Shown: in pieces, positions 23,058 to 37,297 of the stretch | How positions within the stretch are numbered: position 1 is the first letter of the stretch | How the letters are laid out: every line of letters begins with the position of its first letter | NCBI GenBank assembly: GCA_958298945.1 | Contig: OY282610.1 | Coordinates: 50,537,667-50,601,666, forward strand | Direction: 5' to 3' | DNA from: Atherix ibis | Taxonomy: Eukaryota > Arthropoda > Insecta > Diptera > Athericidae | Length of the DNA: 64,000 nucleotides | Notes under the pieces: generated by a model | Told to the model about the DNA's origin: nothing | The model's input: the letters and a program-made list of their open reading frames with translations, nothing else | Databases searched by the model: none | Translations under genes and position numbers: made by a program

Positions 23058-24312
23058 ATGAATTTTTTCTCAAAATCACCAACAAAAATTTATCCAGAAA
23101 GAATTTTCTCATCCCAATGAGAATAATATGAATTAGAGAAGCTTTGCCTGAAAGTGCACAATCATACCCCAAACAAACATCTCCAAAAAACCACCATTTT
23201 CATAGAGAAAAACAAATTTTAAGAGAAAGTGGACTCAGTGTAATAATTGTTGCCTCCTATTTTTTGAGAAAACTGGGTGCCTGGTGTAAAAATTGGATTT
23301 TCGTGAATATTGTCACAAATTTTTTAATTTTTGTGATTTTTTGCATATCTTTAGGTGGTCAATTTATTTTGCTTTCAGTAAATAAAAAATTTAATTTTAG
23401 GCAATTTTTTTTTAATAGTGCTCACAAAAGTTTATTCTGAAAGGATATTCCTTTTTCGATCAGGATAATATGGATCTAGAAGGCTATGTTAAAGTGTATG
23501 TAATGAAACCATGAAACAAATTGTCATTTTCATCCAAAAAAGCAAACTTTATTTTTAAAAAAATACAGCGAACTTTAGGTTTTTTTTTTTAAAACGCTTG
23601 GAAAAAATTTTCCTGTAAGGACTTTTTTAGTCCGATCAGGATAATAAGAATAATTATTAGTTTCACATATGTATGCGCATTAACATCATTAAACAAATTT
23701 TCGAAAAAATTTCCTTTTTCATAGAAAAATAGAAATTTAAAAAAAATTTAATGATCTTTTGGCAAATTTTTCTCAAAACTCCCACCGAAATTTATCGTGA
23801 CATGTCATTTTCCTTCCAATCATTATACTAAGAGTCATAGAAGCTTTGCCTGAAAGTGTGCAATGACACCACAAAATAAATTCTAAAAAACCTTAATTTT
23901 TATACAAAAAAAAAACGAATTTTAATAAAGAAAACAATTAATTTTATGAATTTTTTCTCAAAATCACCAACAAAAATTTATCCAGAAAGGATATTCTCAT
24001 TCCAATCGAGAAAATATGCATTGGAGAAGCTTTGCCTAAAAGTACACAATGACACCATAAAAACCGTTCTAAAAACCTTAATTTTTATACAAAAAAAAAC
24101 GAATTTTAAGAAAGAAAACAATAAATTTTATGAATTTTTTCTCAAAATCACCAACAAAAATTTATCCAGAAAGGAAATTCTCATTTCAATCAAGAAAATA
24201 TGCATTGGAAAAGCTTTGCCTGAAAGTACGCAATGACACCATAAAAACAATTCTAAAAACCTTAATTTTTATACAAAAAAAATGAATTTTAAGAAAGAAA
24301 ACCATAAATTTA
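23058..24312 (+). repeat. HOR unit 16, 2 A monomers
   Basis: A monomers start at 23946 and 24130. B starts with A-type CAAAATCACC and reads TGAATTAGAG. X has TTTTTTAATTTTTGTGATT. C reads ATTGTCATTTTCATCC. D keeps the AAATTTCC allele but E has TATACTAAG, so the block is a mosaic of the two haplotypes. Confidence 0.93.
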
Positions 24313-25934
24313 ATGTATTTTTTTTCAAAACCACCAACAAAAATTTATCGAGAAAGAATTTTCTCATTCCAATGAGAATAATATGAATCGGAGAAGCTTT
24401 GCCTGAAAGTGCACAATCATACCCCAAACAAACATCTCCAAAAAACCACCATTTTCATAGAGAAAAACAAATTTTAAGAGAAAGTGGACTCAGTGTAATA
24501 ATTGTTGCATCCTATTTTTTGAGAAAACTGGGTGCCTGGTGTAAAAATTGGATTTTCGTGAATATTGTCACAAATTTTCGAATTTTTGTGGTTTTTTGCA
24601 TATCTTTAGGTGGTCAATTTATTTTGCTTTCAGTAAATAAAAAAATTTAATTTTAAGCAATTTTTTTTAATAGTGCTCACAAAAATTTATTCTGAAAGGA
24701 TATTCCTTTTTCGATCAGGATAATATGGATCTAGAAGGCTATGTTAAAGTGTATGTAATGAAACCATGAAACAAATTGCCATTTTTATCCAAAAAAGCAA
24801 ACTTTATTTTTAAAAAAATACAGCGAACTTTAGGTATTTTTTTTTAAAACGCCTGGAAAAAATTTTCCTGTAAGGACTTTTTTAGTCCGATCAGGATAAT
24901 AAGAATAATTATTAGTTTCACATATGTATGCGCATTAACATCATTAAACAAATTTTCGAAAAAAATTTCCTTTTTCATAGAAAAATAGAAATTTAAAAAA
25001 AAATTTAATGATCTTTTGGCAAATTTTTCTCAAAACTCCCACCGAAATTTATCGTGACATGTCATTTTCCTTCCAATCATTATATTAAGAGTCATAGAAG
25101 GTTTGCCTGAAAGTGTGCAATGACACCACAAAATAAATTCTAAAAAACCTTAATTTTTATACAAAAAAAACGAATTTTAATAAAGAAAACAATTAATTTT
25201 ATGAATTTTTTCTCAAAATCACCAACAAAAATTTATCCAGAAAGGATATTCTCATTCCAATCGAAAAAATTAGTATTGAAAAAGCTTTGCCTGAAAGTAC
25301 GCAATGACACCATAAAAACAATTCTAAAAACCTTAATTTGTATACAAAAAAAAACTAATTTTAAGAAAGAAAACTATAAATTTTATGAATTTTTTCTCAA
25401 AATCACCAACAAAAATTTATCCAGAAAGGATATTCTCATTCCAATCGAAAAAATATGTATTGGAGAAGCTTTGCCTGAAAGTACGCAATGACACCATAAA
25501 AACAATTCTAAAAACCTTAATTTGTATACAAAAAAAAACGAATTTTAGGAAAGAAAACTATAAATTTTATGAATTTTTTCTCAAAATCACCAACAAAAAT
25601 TTATCCAGAAAGGATATTCTCATTCCAATCGAGAAAATATGCATTGGAGAAGCTTTGCCTAAAAGTACGCAATGACACCATAAAAACCGTTCTAAAAACC
25701 TTAATTTTTATACAAAAAAAACGAATTTTAAGAAAGAAAACCATAAATTTTATGAATTTTTTCTCAAAATCACCAACAAAAATTTATCCAGAAATGATAT
25801 TCTCATTCCAATCGAGAAAATATGCATTGGAGAAACTTGGCCTGAAAGTACGCAATGACACCATAAAAACAATTCTAAAAACCTTAATTTTTATACAAAA
25901 AAAATGAATTTTAAAAAAGAAAACCATAAATTTT
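24313..25934 (+). repeat. HOR unit 17, 4 A monomers
   Basis: A monomers start at 25201, 25385, 25569 and 25752. The first has AAAATTAGTATTGAAAAAG. B reads ATGTATTTTTTTTC and TTATCGAGAAAG. The sub-type order TGTATTGG, TGTATTGG, CCGTTCT, AATGATATTC is intact. Confidence 0.93.
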
Positions 25935-27557
25935 ATGAATTTTTTCTCAAAACCACCAACAAAAATTTATCCAGAAAGAATTTTCTCATTCCAATGAGAA
26001 TAATATGAATTGGAGAAGCTTTGCCTGAAAGTGCACAATCATACCCCAAACAAACATCTCCAAAAAACCACCATTTTCATAGAGAAAAACAAATTTTAAG
26101 AGAAAGTGGACTCAGTGTAATAATTGTTGCCTCCTATTTTTTGAGAAAACTGGGTGCCCGGTGTAAAAATTGGATTTTCGTGAATATTGTCACAAATTTT
26201 CGAATTTTTATGGTTTTTTGCATATCTTTAGGTGGTCAATTTATTTTGCTTTCAGTAAATAAAAAATTTAATTTTAGGCAATTTTTTTTTAATAGTGCTC
26301 ACAAAAATTTATTCTGAAAGGATATTCCTTTTTCGATCAGGATAATATGGATCTAGAAGGCTATGTTAAAGTGTATGTAATGAAACCATGAAACAAATTG
26401 CCATTTTTATCCAAAAAAGCAAACTTTATTTTTAAAAAAATACAGCGAACTTTAGGTATTTTTTTTTAAAACGCCTGGAAAAATTTTTCCTGTAAGGACT
26501 TTTTTAGTCCGATCAGGATAATAAGAATAATTATTAGTTTCACATATGTATGCGCATTAACATCATTAAACAAATTTTCGAAAAAATTTCCTTTTTCATA
26601 GAAAAATAGAAATTTAAAAAAAAATTTAATGATCTTTTGGCAAATTTTTCTCAAAACTCCCACCGAAATTTATCGTGACATGTCATTTTCCTTCCAATCA
26701 TTATATTAAGAGTCATAGAAGGTTTCCCTGAAAGTGTGCAATGATACCACAAAATAAATTCTAAAAAACCGTAATTTTTATACAAAAACAACGAATTTTA
26801 ATAAAGAAAACAATTAATTTTATGAATTTTTTCTCAAAATCACCAACAAAAATTTATCCAGAAAGGATATTCTCATTCCAATCGAGAAAATATGTATTGG
26901 AAAAGCTTTCCCTGAAAGAACGCAATGATACCATAAAAACAATTCTAAAAACCTTAATTTGTATACAAAAAAAAACGAATTTTAAGAAAGAAAACTATAA
27001 ATTTTATGAATTTTTTCTCAAAATCACCAACAAAAATTTATCCAGAAAGGATATTCTCATGCCAATCGAGAAAATATGTATTGGAGAAGCTTTGCCTGAA
27101 AGTACGCAATGACACCATAAAAACAATTCTAAAAACCTTAATTTGTATACAAAAAAAAAACGAATTTTAGGAAAGAAAACTATAAATTTTATGAATTTTT
27201 TCTCAAAATCACCAACAAAAATTTATCCAGAAAGGATATTCTCATTCCAATCGACAAATATGCATTGGAGAAGCTTTGCCTAAAAGTACACAATGACACC
27301 ATAAAATTCGTTCTAAAAACCTTAATTTTTATACAAAAAAAAAACGAATTTTAAGAACGAAAACAATAAATTTTATGAATTTTTTCTCAAAATCACCAAC
27401 AAAAATTTATCCAGAAAGGAAATTCTCATTTCAATCAAGAAAATATGCATTGGAGAAGCTTTGCCTGAAAGTACGCAATGACACCATAAAAACAATTCTA
27501 AAAACCTTAATTTTTATACAAAAAAAATGAATTTTAAGAAAGAAAACCATAAATTTA
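25935..27557 (+). repeat. HOR unit 18, 4 A monomers
   Basis: A monomers start at 26822, 27006, 27191 and 27375. The second has CTCATGCCAATCG. The third has TCGACAAATATGC and CATAAAATTCG. The fourth follows AAGAACGAAAAC. The last three reappear in unit 20 at an offset of 3061 bp. E has GTTTCCCTGAAAG and an ACCGTAATT/AAAAACAACG tail. Confidence 0.93.
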
Positions 27558-28995
27558 ATGAATTTTTTCTCAAAACCACCAACAAAAATTTATTCAGAAA
27601 GAATTTTCTCATTCCAATGAGAATAATATGAATCGGAGAAGCTTTGACTGAAAGTGCACAATCATACCCCAAACAAACATCTCCAAAAAACCACCATTTT
27701 CATAGAGAAAAACAAATTTTAAGAGAAAGTGGACTCAGTGTAATAATTGTTGCCTCCTATTTTTTGAGAAAACTGGGTGCCTGGTGTAAAAATGGGATTT
27801 TCGTGAATATTGTCACAAATTTTCGAATTTTTGTGGTTTTTTGCATATCTTTAGGTGGTCAATTTATTTTGCTTTCAGTAAATAAAAAATTTAATTTTAG
27901 GCAATTTTTTTTTAATAGTGCTCACAAAAATTTATTCTGAAAGGATATTCCTTTTTCGATCAGGATAATATGGATCTAGAAGGCTATGTTAAAGTATATG
28001 TAATGAAACCATGAAACAAATTGCCATTTTTATCCAAAAAAGCACACTTTATTTTTAAAAAAATACAGCGAACTTTAGGTATTTTTTTTTAAAACGCCTG
28101 GAAAAAATTTTCCTGTAAGGACTTTTTTAGTCCGATCAGGATAATAAGAATAATTATTAGTTTCACATATGTATGCGCATTAACATCATTAAACAAATTT
28201 TCGAAAAAATTTCCTTTTTCATAGAAAAATAGAAATTTAAAAAAAAATTTAATGATCTTTTGGCAAATTTTTCTCAAAACTCCCACCGAAATTTATCGTA
28301 ACATGTCATTTTCCTTCCAATCATTATATTAAGAGTCATAGAAGGTTTGCCTGAAAGTGTGCAATAACACCACAAAATAAATTCTAAAAAACCTTAATTT
28401 TTATACAAAAAAAACGAATTTTAATAAAGAAAACAATTAATTTTATGAATTTTTTCTCAAAATCACCAACAAAAATTTATCCAGAAAGGATATTCTCATT
28501 CCAATCGAGAAAATATGTATTAGAGAAGCTTTGCCTGAAAGTACGCAATGACACCATAAAAACAATTCTAAAAACCTTAATCTGTATACAAAAAAAAAAC
28601 GAATTTTAAGAAAGAAAACAATAAATTTTATGAATTTTTTCTCAAAATCACCAACAAAAATTTATCCAGAAAGGAAATTCTCATTTCAATCAAAAAAATA
28701 TGCATTGGAGAAGCTTTGCCTGAAAGTACGCAATGACACCATAAAAACAATTCTAAAAACCTTAATTTTTATACAAAAAAAACGAATTTTAAGAAAGAAA
28801 ACCATAAATTTTATGAATTTTTTCTCAAAATCGCCAACAAAAATTTATCCAGAAATGATATTCTCATTCCAATCGAGAAAATATGCATTGGAGAAGCTTT
28901 GCCTGAAAGTACGCAATGACACCATAAAAACAATTCTAAAAACCTTAATTTTTATACAAAAAAAATGAATTTTAAGAAAGAAAACCATAAATTTT
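27558..28995 (+). repeat. HOR unit 19, 3 A monomers
   Basis: A monomers start at 28445, 28630 and 28813. B reads GCTTTGACTGAAAG. The first A has TGTATTAGAG and TAATCTGTATAC, which recur at 31874 and 36746. The second is GGAAATTCTC type with CAAAAAAATATGC. Confidence 0.93.
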
Positions 28996-30802
28996 ATGAA
29001 TTTTTTCTCAAAACAACCAACAAAAATTTATCCAGAAAGAATTTTCTCATTCCAATGAGAATAATATGAATTGGAGAAGCTTTGCCTGAAAGTGCACAAT
29101 CATACCCCAACCAAACATCTCCAAAAAACCACCATTTTCATAGAGAAAAACAAATTTTAAGAGAAAGTGGACTCAGTGTAATAATTGTTCCCTCCTATTT
29201 TTTGAGAAAACTGGGTGCCTGGTGTAAAAATTGGATTTTCGTGAATATTGTCATAAATTTTCGAATTTTTGTGGTTTTTTGCATATCTTTAGGTGGTCAA
29301 TTTATTTTGCTTTCAGTAAATAAAAAATTTAATTTTAGGCAATTTTTTTTTAATAGTGCTCACAAAAATTTATTCTGAAAGGATATTCCTTTTTCGATCA
29401 GGATAATATGGATCTAGAAGGCTATGTTAAAGTGTATGTAATGAAACCATGAAACAAATTGCCATTTTTATCCAAAAAAGCAAACTTTATTTTTAAAAAA
29501 ATACAGCGAACTTTAGGTATTTTTTTTTAAAACGCCTGGAAAAAATTTTCCTGTAAGGACTTTTTTAGTCCGATCAGGATAATAAGAATAATTATTAGTT
29601 TCACATATGTATGCGCATTAACATCATTAAACAAATTTTCGAAAAAAATTTCTTTTTCATAGAAAAATAGAAATTTAAAAAAAAATTTAATGATCTTTTG
29701 GCAAATTTTTCTCAAAACTCCCACCGAAATTTATCGTGACATGTCATTTTCCTTCCAATCATTATACTAAGAGTCATAGAAGGTTTGCCTGAAAGTGTGC
29801 AATGACACCACAAAATAAATTCTAAAAAACCGTAATTTTTATACAAAAAAAACGAATTTTAATAAAGAAAACAATTAATTTTATGAATTTTTTCTCAAAA
29901 TCACCAACAAAAATTTATCCAGAAAGGATATTCTCATTCCAATCGAGAAAATATGCATTGGAGAAGCTTTGCGTTAAAGTACACAATGACACCATAAAAA
30001 CCGTTCTAAAAACCTTAATTTTTATACAAAAAAAAACGAATTTTAAGAAAGAAAACAATAAATTTTATGAATTTTTTCTCAAAATCACCAACAAAAATTT
30101 ATCCAGAAAGGATATTCTCATGCCAATCGAGAAAATATGTATTGGAGAAGCTTTGCCTGAAAGTACGCAATGACACCATAAAAACAATTCTAAAAACCTT
30201 AATTTGTATACAAAAAAAAAACGAATTTTAGGAAAGAAAACTATAAATTTTATGAATTTTTTCTCAAAATCACCAACAAAAATTTATCCAGAAAGGATAT
30301 TCTCATTCCAATCGACAAATATGCATTGGAGAAGCTTTGCCTAAAAGTACACAATGACACCATAAAATTCGTTCTAAAAACCTTAATTTTTATACAAAAA
30401 AAAAACGAATTTTAAGAACGAAAACAATAAATTTTATGAATTTTTTCTCAAAATCACCAACAAAAATTTATCCAGAAAGGAAATTCTCATTTCAATCAAG
30501 AAAATATGCATTGGAGAAGCTTTGCCTGAAAGTACGCAATGACACCATAAAAACAATTCTAAAAACCTTAATTTGTATACAAAAAAAAACGAATGTTAGG
30601 AAAGAAAACTATAAATTTTATGAATTTTTTCTCAAAATCACCAACAAAAATTTATCCAGAAAGGATATTCTCATTCCAATCGAGAAAATATTCATTGGAG
30701 AAGCTTTGCCTAAAAGTACGCAATGACACCATAAAAACAATTCTAAAAACCTTAATTTTTATACAAAAAAAATGAATTTTAAGAAAGAAAACCATAAATT
30801 TA
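28996..30802 (+). repeat. HOR unit 20, 5 A monomers
   Basis: A monomers start at 29883, 30067, 30252, 30436 and 30620. The first has GCGTTAAAGTACAC. The second to fourth copy part of unit 18. The fourth and fifth (with AATGTTAGG and ATATTCATTGG) recur at 40548 and 40732. E has TATACTAAG with GAAGGTTTG, a haplotype mosaic. Confidence 0.93.
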
Positions 30803-32423
30803 ATGAATTTTTTCTCAAAACCACCAACAAAAATTTATCCAGAAAGAATTTTCTCATTCCAATGAGAATAATATGAATCGGAGAAGCTTTGCCTGAAAGT
30901 GCACAATCATACCCCAAACAAACATCTCCAAAAAACCACCATTTTCATAGAGAAAAACAAATTTTAAGAGAAAGTGGACTCAGTGTAATAATTGTTGCCT
31001 CCTATTTTTTGAGAAAACTGGGTGCCTGGTGTAAAAATTGGATTTTCGTGAATATTGTCACAAATTTTCGAATTTTTGTGGTTTTTTGCATATCTTTAGG
31101 TGGTCAATTTATTTTGCTTTCAGTAAATAAAAAATTTAATTTTAGGCAATTTTTTTTTAATAGTGCTCACAAAAATTTATTCTGAAAGGATATTCCTTTT
31201 TCGATCAGGATAATATGGATCTAGAAGGCTATGTTAAAGTGTATGTAATGAAACCATGAAACAAATTGCCATTTTTATCCAAAAAAGCAAACTTTATTTT
31301 TAAAAAAATACAGCGAACTTTAGGTATTTTTTTTTAAAACGCCTGGAAAAAATTTTCCTGTAAGGACTTTTTTAGTCCGATCAGGATAATAAGAATAATT
31401 ATTAGTTTCACATATGTATGCGCATTAACATCATTAAACAAATTTTCGAAAAAATTTCCTTTTTCATAGAAAAATAGAAATTTAAAAAAAAATTTAATGA
31501 TCTTTTGGCAAATTTTTCTCAAAACTCCCACCGAAATTTATCGTGACATGTCATTTTCCTTCCAATCATTATATTAAGACTCATAGAAGGTTTGCCTGAA
31601 AGTGTGCAATGACACCACAAAATAAATTCTAAAAAACCTTAATTTTTATACAAAAAAAGCGAATTTTAATAAAGAAAACAATTAATTTTATGAATTTTTT
31701 CTCAAAATCACCAACAAAAATTTATCCAGAAAGGATATTCTCATTCCAATCGAGAAAATATGTATTGGAGAAACTTTGCCTGAAAGTACGCAATCACACC
31801 ATAAAAACAATTCTAAAAACCTTAATTTGTATACAAAAAAAAACGAATTTTAAAAAACAAAACTATAAATTTTATGAATTTTTTCTCAAAATCACCAACA
31901 AAAATTTATCCAGAAAGGATATTCTCATTCCAATCGAGAAAATATGTATTAGAGAAGCTTTGCCTGAAAGTACGCAATGACACCATAAAAACAATTCTAA
32001 AAACCTTAATCTGTATACAAAAAAAACGAATTTTAGGAAAGAAAACTATAAATTTTATGAATTTTTTCTCAAAATCACCAAAAAAAATTTATCCAGAAAG
32101 GATATTCTCATTCCAATCGAGAAAATATGTATTGGAGAAGCTTTGCCTAAAGGTACGCAATGACACCATAAAAACCGTTCTAAAAACCTTAATTTTTATA
32201 CAAAAAAAACGAATTTTAAGAAAGAAAACAATAAATTTTATGAATTTTTTCTCAAAATCACCAACAAAAATTTATCCAAAAAGGAAATTCTCATTTCAAT
32301 CAAGAAAATATGCATTGGAGAAGCTTTGCCTGAAAGTACGCAATGACACCATAAAAACAATTCTAAAAACCTTAATTTTTATACAAAAAAAAATGAATTT
32401 TAAGAAAGAAAACCATAAATTTG
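30803..32423 (+). repeat. HOR unit 21, 4 A monomers
   Basis: A monomers start at 31690, 31874, 32057 and 32240. The third reads CACCAAAAAAAATTT and CCTAAAGGTACGC. The fourth is TATCCAAAAAGGAAATTC. The last two, together with unit 22, match 36931 onward at an offset of 4874 bp. The frame stays open for 207 codons because three consecutive monomers are 183 bp. Confidence 0.93.
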
Positions 32424-33678
32424 ATAAATTTTTTCTCAAAACCACCAACAAACATTTATCCAGAAAGAATTTTCTCATTCCAATAAGAATAATATGAATC
32501 GGAGAAGCTTTGCCTGAAAGTGCACAATTATACCCCAAACAAACATCTCCAAAAAACCACCATTTTCATAGAGAAAAACAAATTTTAAGAGAAAGTGGAC
32601 TCAGTGTAATAATTGTTGCCTCCTATTTTTTGAGAAAACTGGGTGCCTGGTGTAAAAATTGGATTTTCGTGAATATTGTCTCAAATTTTCGAATTTTTGT
32701 GGTTTTTTGCATATCTTTAGGTGGTCAATTTGTTTTGCTTTCAGTAAATAAAAAATTTAATTTTAGGCAATTTTTTTTTAATAGTGCTCACAAAAATTTA
32801 TTCTGAAAGGATATTCCTTTTTCGATCAGGATAATATGGATCTAGAAGGCTATGTTAAAGTTTATGTAATGAAACCATGAAACAAATTGCCATTTTTATC
32901 CAAAAAAGCAAACTTTATTTTTAAAAAAATACAGCGAACTTTAGGTATTTTTTTTTAAAACGCCTGGAAAAAATTTTCCTGTAAGGACTTTTTTAGTCCG
33001 ATCAGGATAATAAGAATAATTATTAGTTTCACATATGTATGCGCATTAACATCATTAAACAAATTTTCGAAAAAATTTCCTTTTTCATAGAAAAATAGAA
33101 ATTTAAAAAAAAATTTAATGATCTTTTGGCAAATTTTTCTCAAAACTCCCACCGAAATTTATCGTGACATGTCATTTTCCTTCTAATCATTATATTAAGA
33201 GTCATAGAAGGTTTGCCTGAAAGTGTGCAATGACACCACAAAATAAATTCTAAAAAACCTTAATTTTTATACAAAAAAAACGAATTTTAATAAAGAAAAC
33301 AATTAATTTTATGAATTTTTTCTCAAAATCACCAACAAAAATTTATCCAGAAAGGATATTCTCATTCCAATCGAGAAAATATGTATTGGAGAAGCTTTGC
33401 CTGAAAGTACGCAATGACACCATAAAAACAATTCTAAAAACCTTAATTTGTATACAAAAAAAAACGAATTTTAGGAAAGAAAACTATAAATTTTATGAAT
33501 TTTTTCTCAAAATCACCAACAAAAATTTATCCAGAAAGGATATTCTCATTCCAATCGAGAAAATATTCATTGGAGAAGCTTTGCCTTAAAGTACGCAATG
33601 ACACCATAAAAACAATTCTAAAAACCTTAATTTTTATACAAAAAAATATGAATTTTAAGAAAGAAAACCATAAATTTG
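32424..33678 (+). repeat. HOR unit 22, 2 A monomers
   Basis: A monomers start at 33311 and 33495. B reads ATAAATTTTTTC, CCAATAAGAATAATATG and ACAATTATACC. X reads TTGTCTCAAATTTTCG and TCAATTTGTTTTG. C reads AAAGTTTATG. Units 22, 23 and 25 are near-identical over X-C-D-E and the A run. Confidence 0.93.
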
Positions 33679-34933
33679 ATGAATTTTTTCTAAAAACCAC
33701 CAACAAAAATTTATCCAGAAAGAATTTTCTCATTCCAATGAGAATAATATGAATCGGAGAAGCTTTGCCTGAAAGTGCACAATCATACCCCAAACAAACA
33801 TCTCCAAAAAACCACCATTTTCATAGAGAAAAACAAATTTTAAGAGAAAGTGGACTCAGTGTAATAATTGTTGCCTCCTATTTTTTGAGAAAACTGGGTG
33901 CCTGGTGTAAAAATTGGATTTTCGTGAATATTGTCTCAAATTTTCGAATTTTTGTGGTTTTTTGCATATCTTTAGGTGGTCAATTTGTTTTGCTTTCAGT
34001 AAATAAAAAATTTAATTTTAGGCAATTTTTTTTTAATAGTGCTCACAAAAATTTATTCTGAAAGGATATTCCTTTTTCGATCAGGATAATATGGATCTAG
34101 AAGGCTATGTTAAAGTTTATGTAATGAAACCATGAAACAAATTGCCATTTTTATCCAAAAAAGCAAACTTTATTTTTAAAAAAATACAGCGAACTTTAGG
34201 TATTTTTTTTTAAAACGCCTGGAAAAAATTTTCCTGTAAGGACTTTTTTAGTCCGATCAGGATAATAAGAATAATTATTAGTTTCACATATGTATGCGCA
34301 TTAACATCATTAAACAAATTTTCGAAAAAATTTCCTTTTTCATAGAAAAATAGAAATTTAAAAAAAAATTTAATGATCTTTTGGCAAATTTTTCTCAAAA
34401 CTCCCACCGAAATTTATCGTGACATGTCATTTTCCTTCTAATCATTATATTAAGAGTCATAGAAGGTTTGCCTGAAAGTGTGCAATGACACCACAAAATA
34501 AATTCTAAAAAACCTTAATTTTTATACAAAAAAAACGAATTTTAATAAAGAAAACAATTAATTTTATGAATTTTTTCTCAAAATCACCAACAAAAATTTA
34601 TCCAGAAAGGATATTCTCATTCCAATCGAGAAAATATGTATTGGAGAAGCTTTGCCTGAAAGTACGCAATGACACCATAAAAACAATTCTAAAAACCTTA
34701 ATTTGTATACAAAAAAAAACGAATTTTAGGAAAGAAAACTATAAATTTTATGAATTTTTTCTCAAAATCACCAACAAAAATTTATCCAGAAAGGATATTC
34801 TCATTCCAATCGAGAAAATATTCATTGGAGAAGCTTTGCCTTAAAGTACGCAATGACACCATAAAAACAATTCTAAAAACCTTAATTTTTATACAAAAAA
34901 ATATGAATTTTAAGAAAGAAAACCATAAATTTG
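33679..34933 (+). repeat. HOR unit 23, 2 A monomers
   Basis: A monomers start at 34566 and 34750. They match those of unit 22 at an offset of exactly 1255 bp. B instead reads CTAAAAACCACC, which is passed on to units 24 and 26. E has CCTTCTAATCATT, shared by units 22, 23 and 25 only. Confidence 0.94.
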
Positions 34934-37297
34934 ATGAATTTTTTCTAAAAACCACCAACAAAAATTTATCCAGAAAGAATTTTCTCATTCCAATGAGAAT
35001 AATATGAATCGGAGAAGCTTTGCCTGAAAGTGCACAATCATACCCCAAACAAACATCTCCAAAAAACCACCATTTTCATAGAGAAAAACAAATTTTAAGA
35101 GAAAGTGGACTCAGTGTAATAATTGTTGCCTCCTATTTTTTGAGAAAACTGGGTGCCTGGTGTAAAAATTGAATTTTCGTGAATATTGTCACAAATATTC
35201 GAATTTTTGTAGTTTTTTGCATATCTTTAGGTGGTCAATTTATTTTGCTTTCAGTAAATAAAAAATTTAATTTTAGGCAATTTTTTTTTAATAGTGCTCA
35301 CAAAAATTTATTCTGAAAGGATATTCCTTTTTCGATCAGGATAATATGGATCTAGAAGGCTATGTTAAAGTGTATGTAATGAAACCATGAAACAAATTGT
35401 CATTTTTATCCAAAAAAGCAAACTTTATTTTTAAAAAAATACAGCGAACTTTAGGTATTTTTTTTTAAAACGCCTGGAAAAAATTTTCCTGTAAGGACTT
35501 TTTTAGTCCGATCAGGATAATAAGAATAATTATTAGTTTCACATATGTATGCGCATTAACATCATTAAACAAATTTTCGAAAAAATTCCCTTTTTCATAG
35601 AAAAATAGAAATTTAAAAAAAAATTTAATGATTTTTTGGCAAATTTTTCTCAAAACTCCCACCGAAATTTATCGTGACATGTCATTTTCCTTCCAATCAT
35701 TATACTAAGAGTCATAAAAGATTTGCCTGAAAGTGTGCAATGACACCACAAAATAAATTCTAAAAAACCTTAATTTTTATACAAAAAAAAACGATTTTTA
35801 ATAAAGAAAACAATTAATTTTATGAATTTTTTCTCAAAATCACCAACAAAAATTTATCCAGAAAGGATATTCTCATTTCAATCGAGAAAATATGTAGTGG
35901 AGAAGCTTTGCCTGAAAGTAAGCAATGACACCATAAAAACAATTCTAAAAACCTTAATTTGTATACAAAAAAAAAAAACGAATTTTAAGAAAGAAAACTA
36001 TAAATTTTATGATTTTTTCTCAAAATCACCAACAAAAATTTATCCAGAAAGGATATTCTCATTCCAATCGAGAAAATATGCATTGAAGAAGCTTTGCCTA
36101 AAAGTACGCAATGACACCATAAAAACCGTTCTAAAAACCTTAATTTTTATACAAAAAAAAACGAATTTAAAGAAAGAAAACAATAAATTTTATGAATTTT
36201 TTCTCAAAATCACCAACAAAAATTTATCCAGAAAGGAAATTCTCATTTCAATCAAGAAAATATGCATTGGAGAAGCTTTGCCTGAAAGTACGCAATGACA
36301 CCATAAAAACCATTCTAAAAAACCGTAATTTTTATACAAAAACAACGAATTTTAATAAAGAAAACAATTAATTTTATGAATTTTTTCTCAAAATCACCAA
36401 CAAAAATTTATCCACAAAGGATATTCTCATTCCAATCGAGAAAATATGTATTGGAGAAGCTTTGCCTGAAAGTACGCAATGACACCATAAAAACAATTCT
36501 AAAAACCTTAATTTGTATACAAAAAAAAAAACCAATTTTAAGAAAGAAAACTATAAATTTTATGAATTTTTTCTCAAAATCACCAACAAAAATTTATCCA
36601 GAAAGGATATTCTCATTCCAATCGAGAAAATATGTATTGGAGAAGCTTTACCTGAAAGTACGCAATGACACCATAAAAACAATTCTAAAAACCTTAATTT
36701 GTATACAAAAAAAAACGAATTTTAGGAAAGAAAACTATAAATTTTATGAATTTTTTCTCAAAATCACCAACAAAAATTTATCCAGAAAGGATATTCTCAT
36801 TCCAATCGAGAAAATATGTATTAGAGAAGCTTTGCCTGAAAGTACGCAATGACACCATAAAAACAATTCTAAAAACCTTAATCTGTATACAAAAAAAAAA
36901 CGAATTTTAGGAAAGAAAACTATAAATTTTATGAATTTTTTCTCAAAATCACCAAAAAAAATTTATCCAGAAAGGATATTCTCATTCCAATCGAGAAAAT
37001 ATGTATTGGAGAAGCTTTGCCTAAAGGTACGCAATGACACCATAAAAACCGTTCTAAAAACCTTAATTTTTATACAAAAAAAACGAATTTTAAGAAAGAA
37101 AACAATAAATTTTATGAATTTTTTCTCAAAATCACCAACAAAAATTTATCCAAAAAGGAAATTCTCATTTCAATCAAGAAAATATGCATTGGAGAAGCTT
37201 TGCCTGAAAGTACGCAATGACACCATAAAAACAATTCTAAAAACCTTAATTTTTATACAAAAAAAAATGAATTTTAAGAAAGAAAACCATAAATTTG
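34934..37297 (+). repeat. HOR unit 24, 8 A monomers, fusion of two A runs
   Basis: A monomers start at 35822, 36009, 36192, 36376, 36562, 36746, 36931 and 37114. The third ends with ACCGTAATT, AAAAACAACG and AATAAAGAAAACAATTAATTT (36325-36375), the tail of an E monomer like those of units 13 and 18. The run therefore looks like a three-monomer run joined to a five-monomer run with the B-X-C-D block lost between. The B-X frame has a TGA at 35170. Confidence 0.92.

Noticed and set aside
33527..33793. 80-88 codon minus-strand frames at the end of A runs and B in several units
   Set aside because: Present only in units sharing particular A and B variants by descent; no independent sign of coding.
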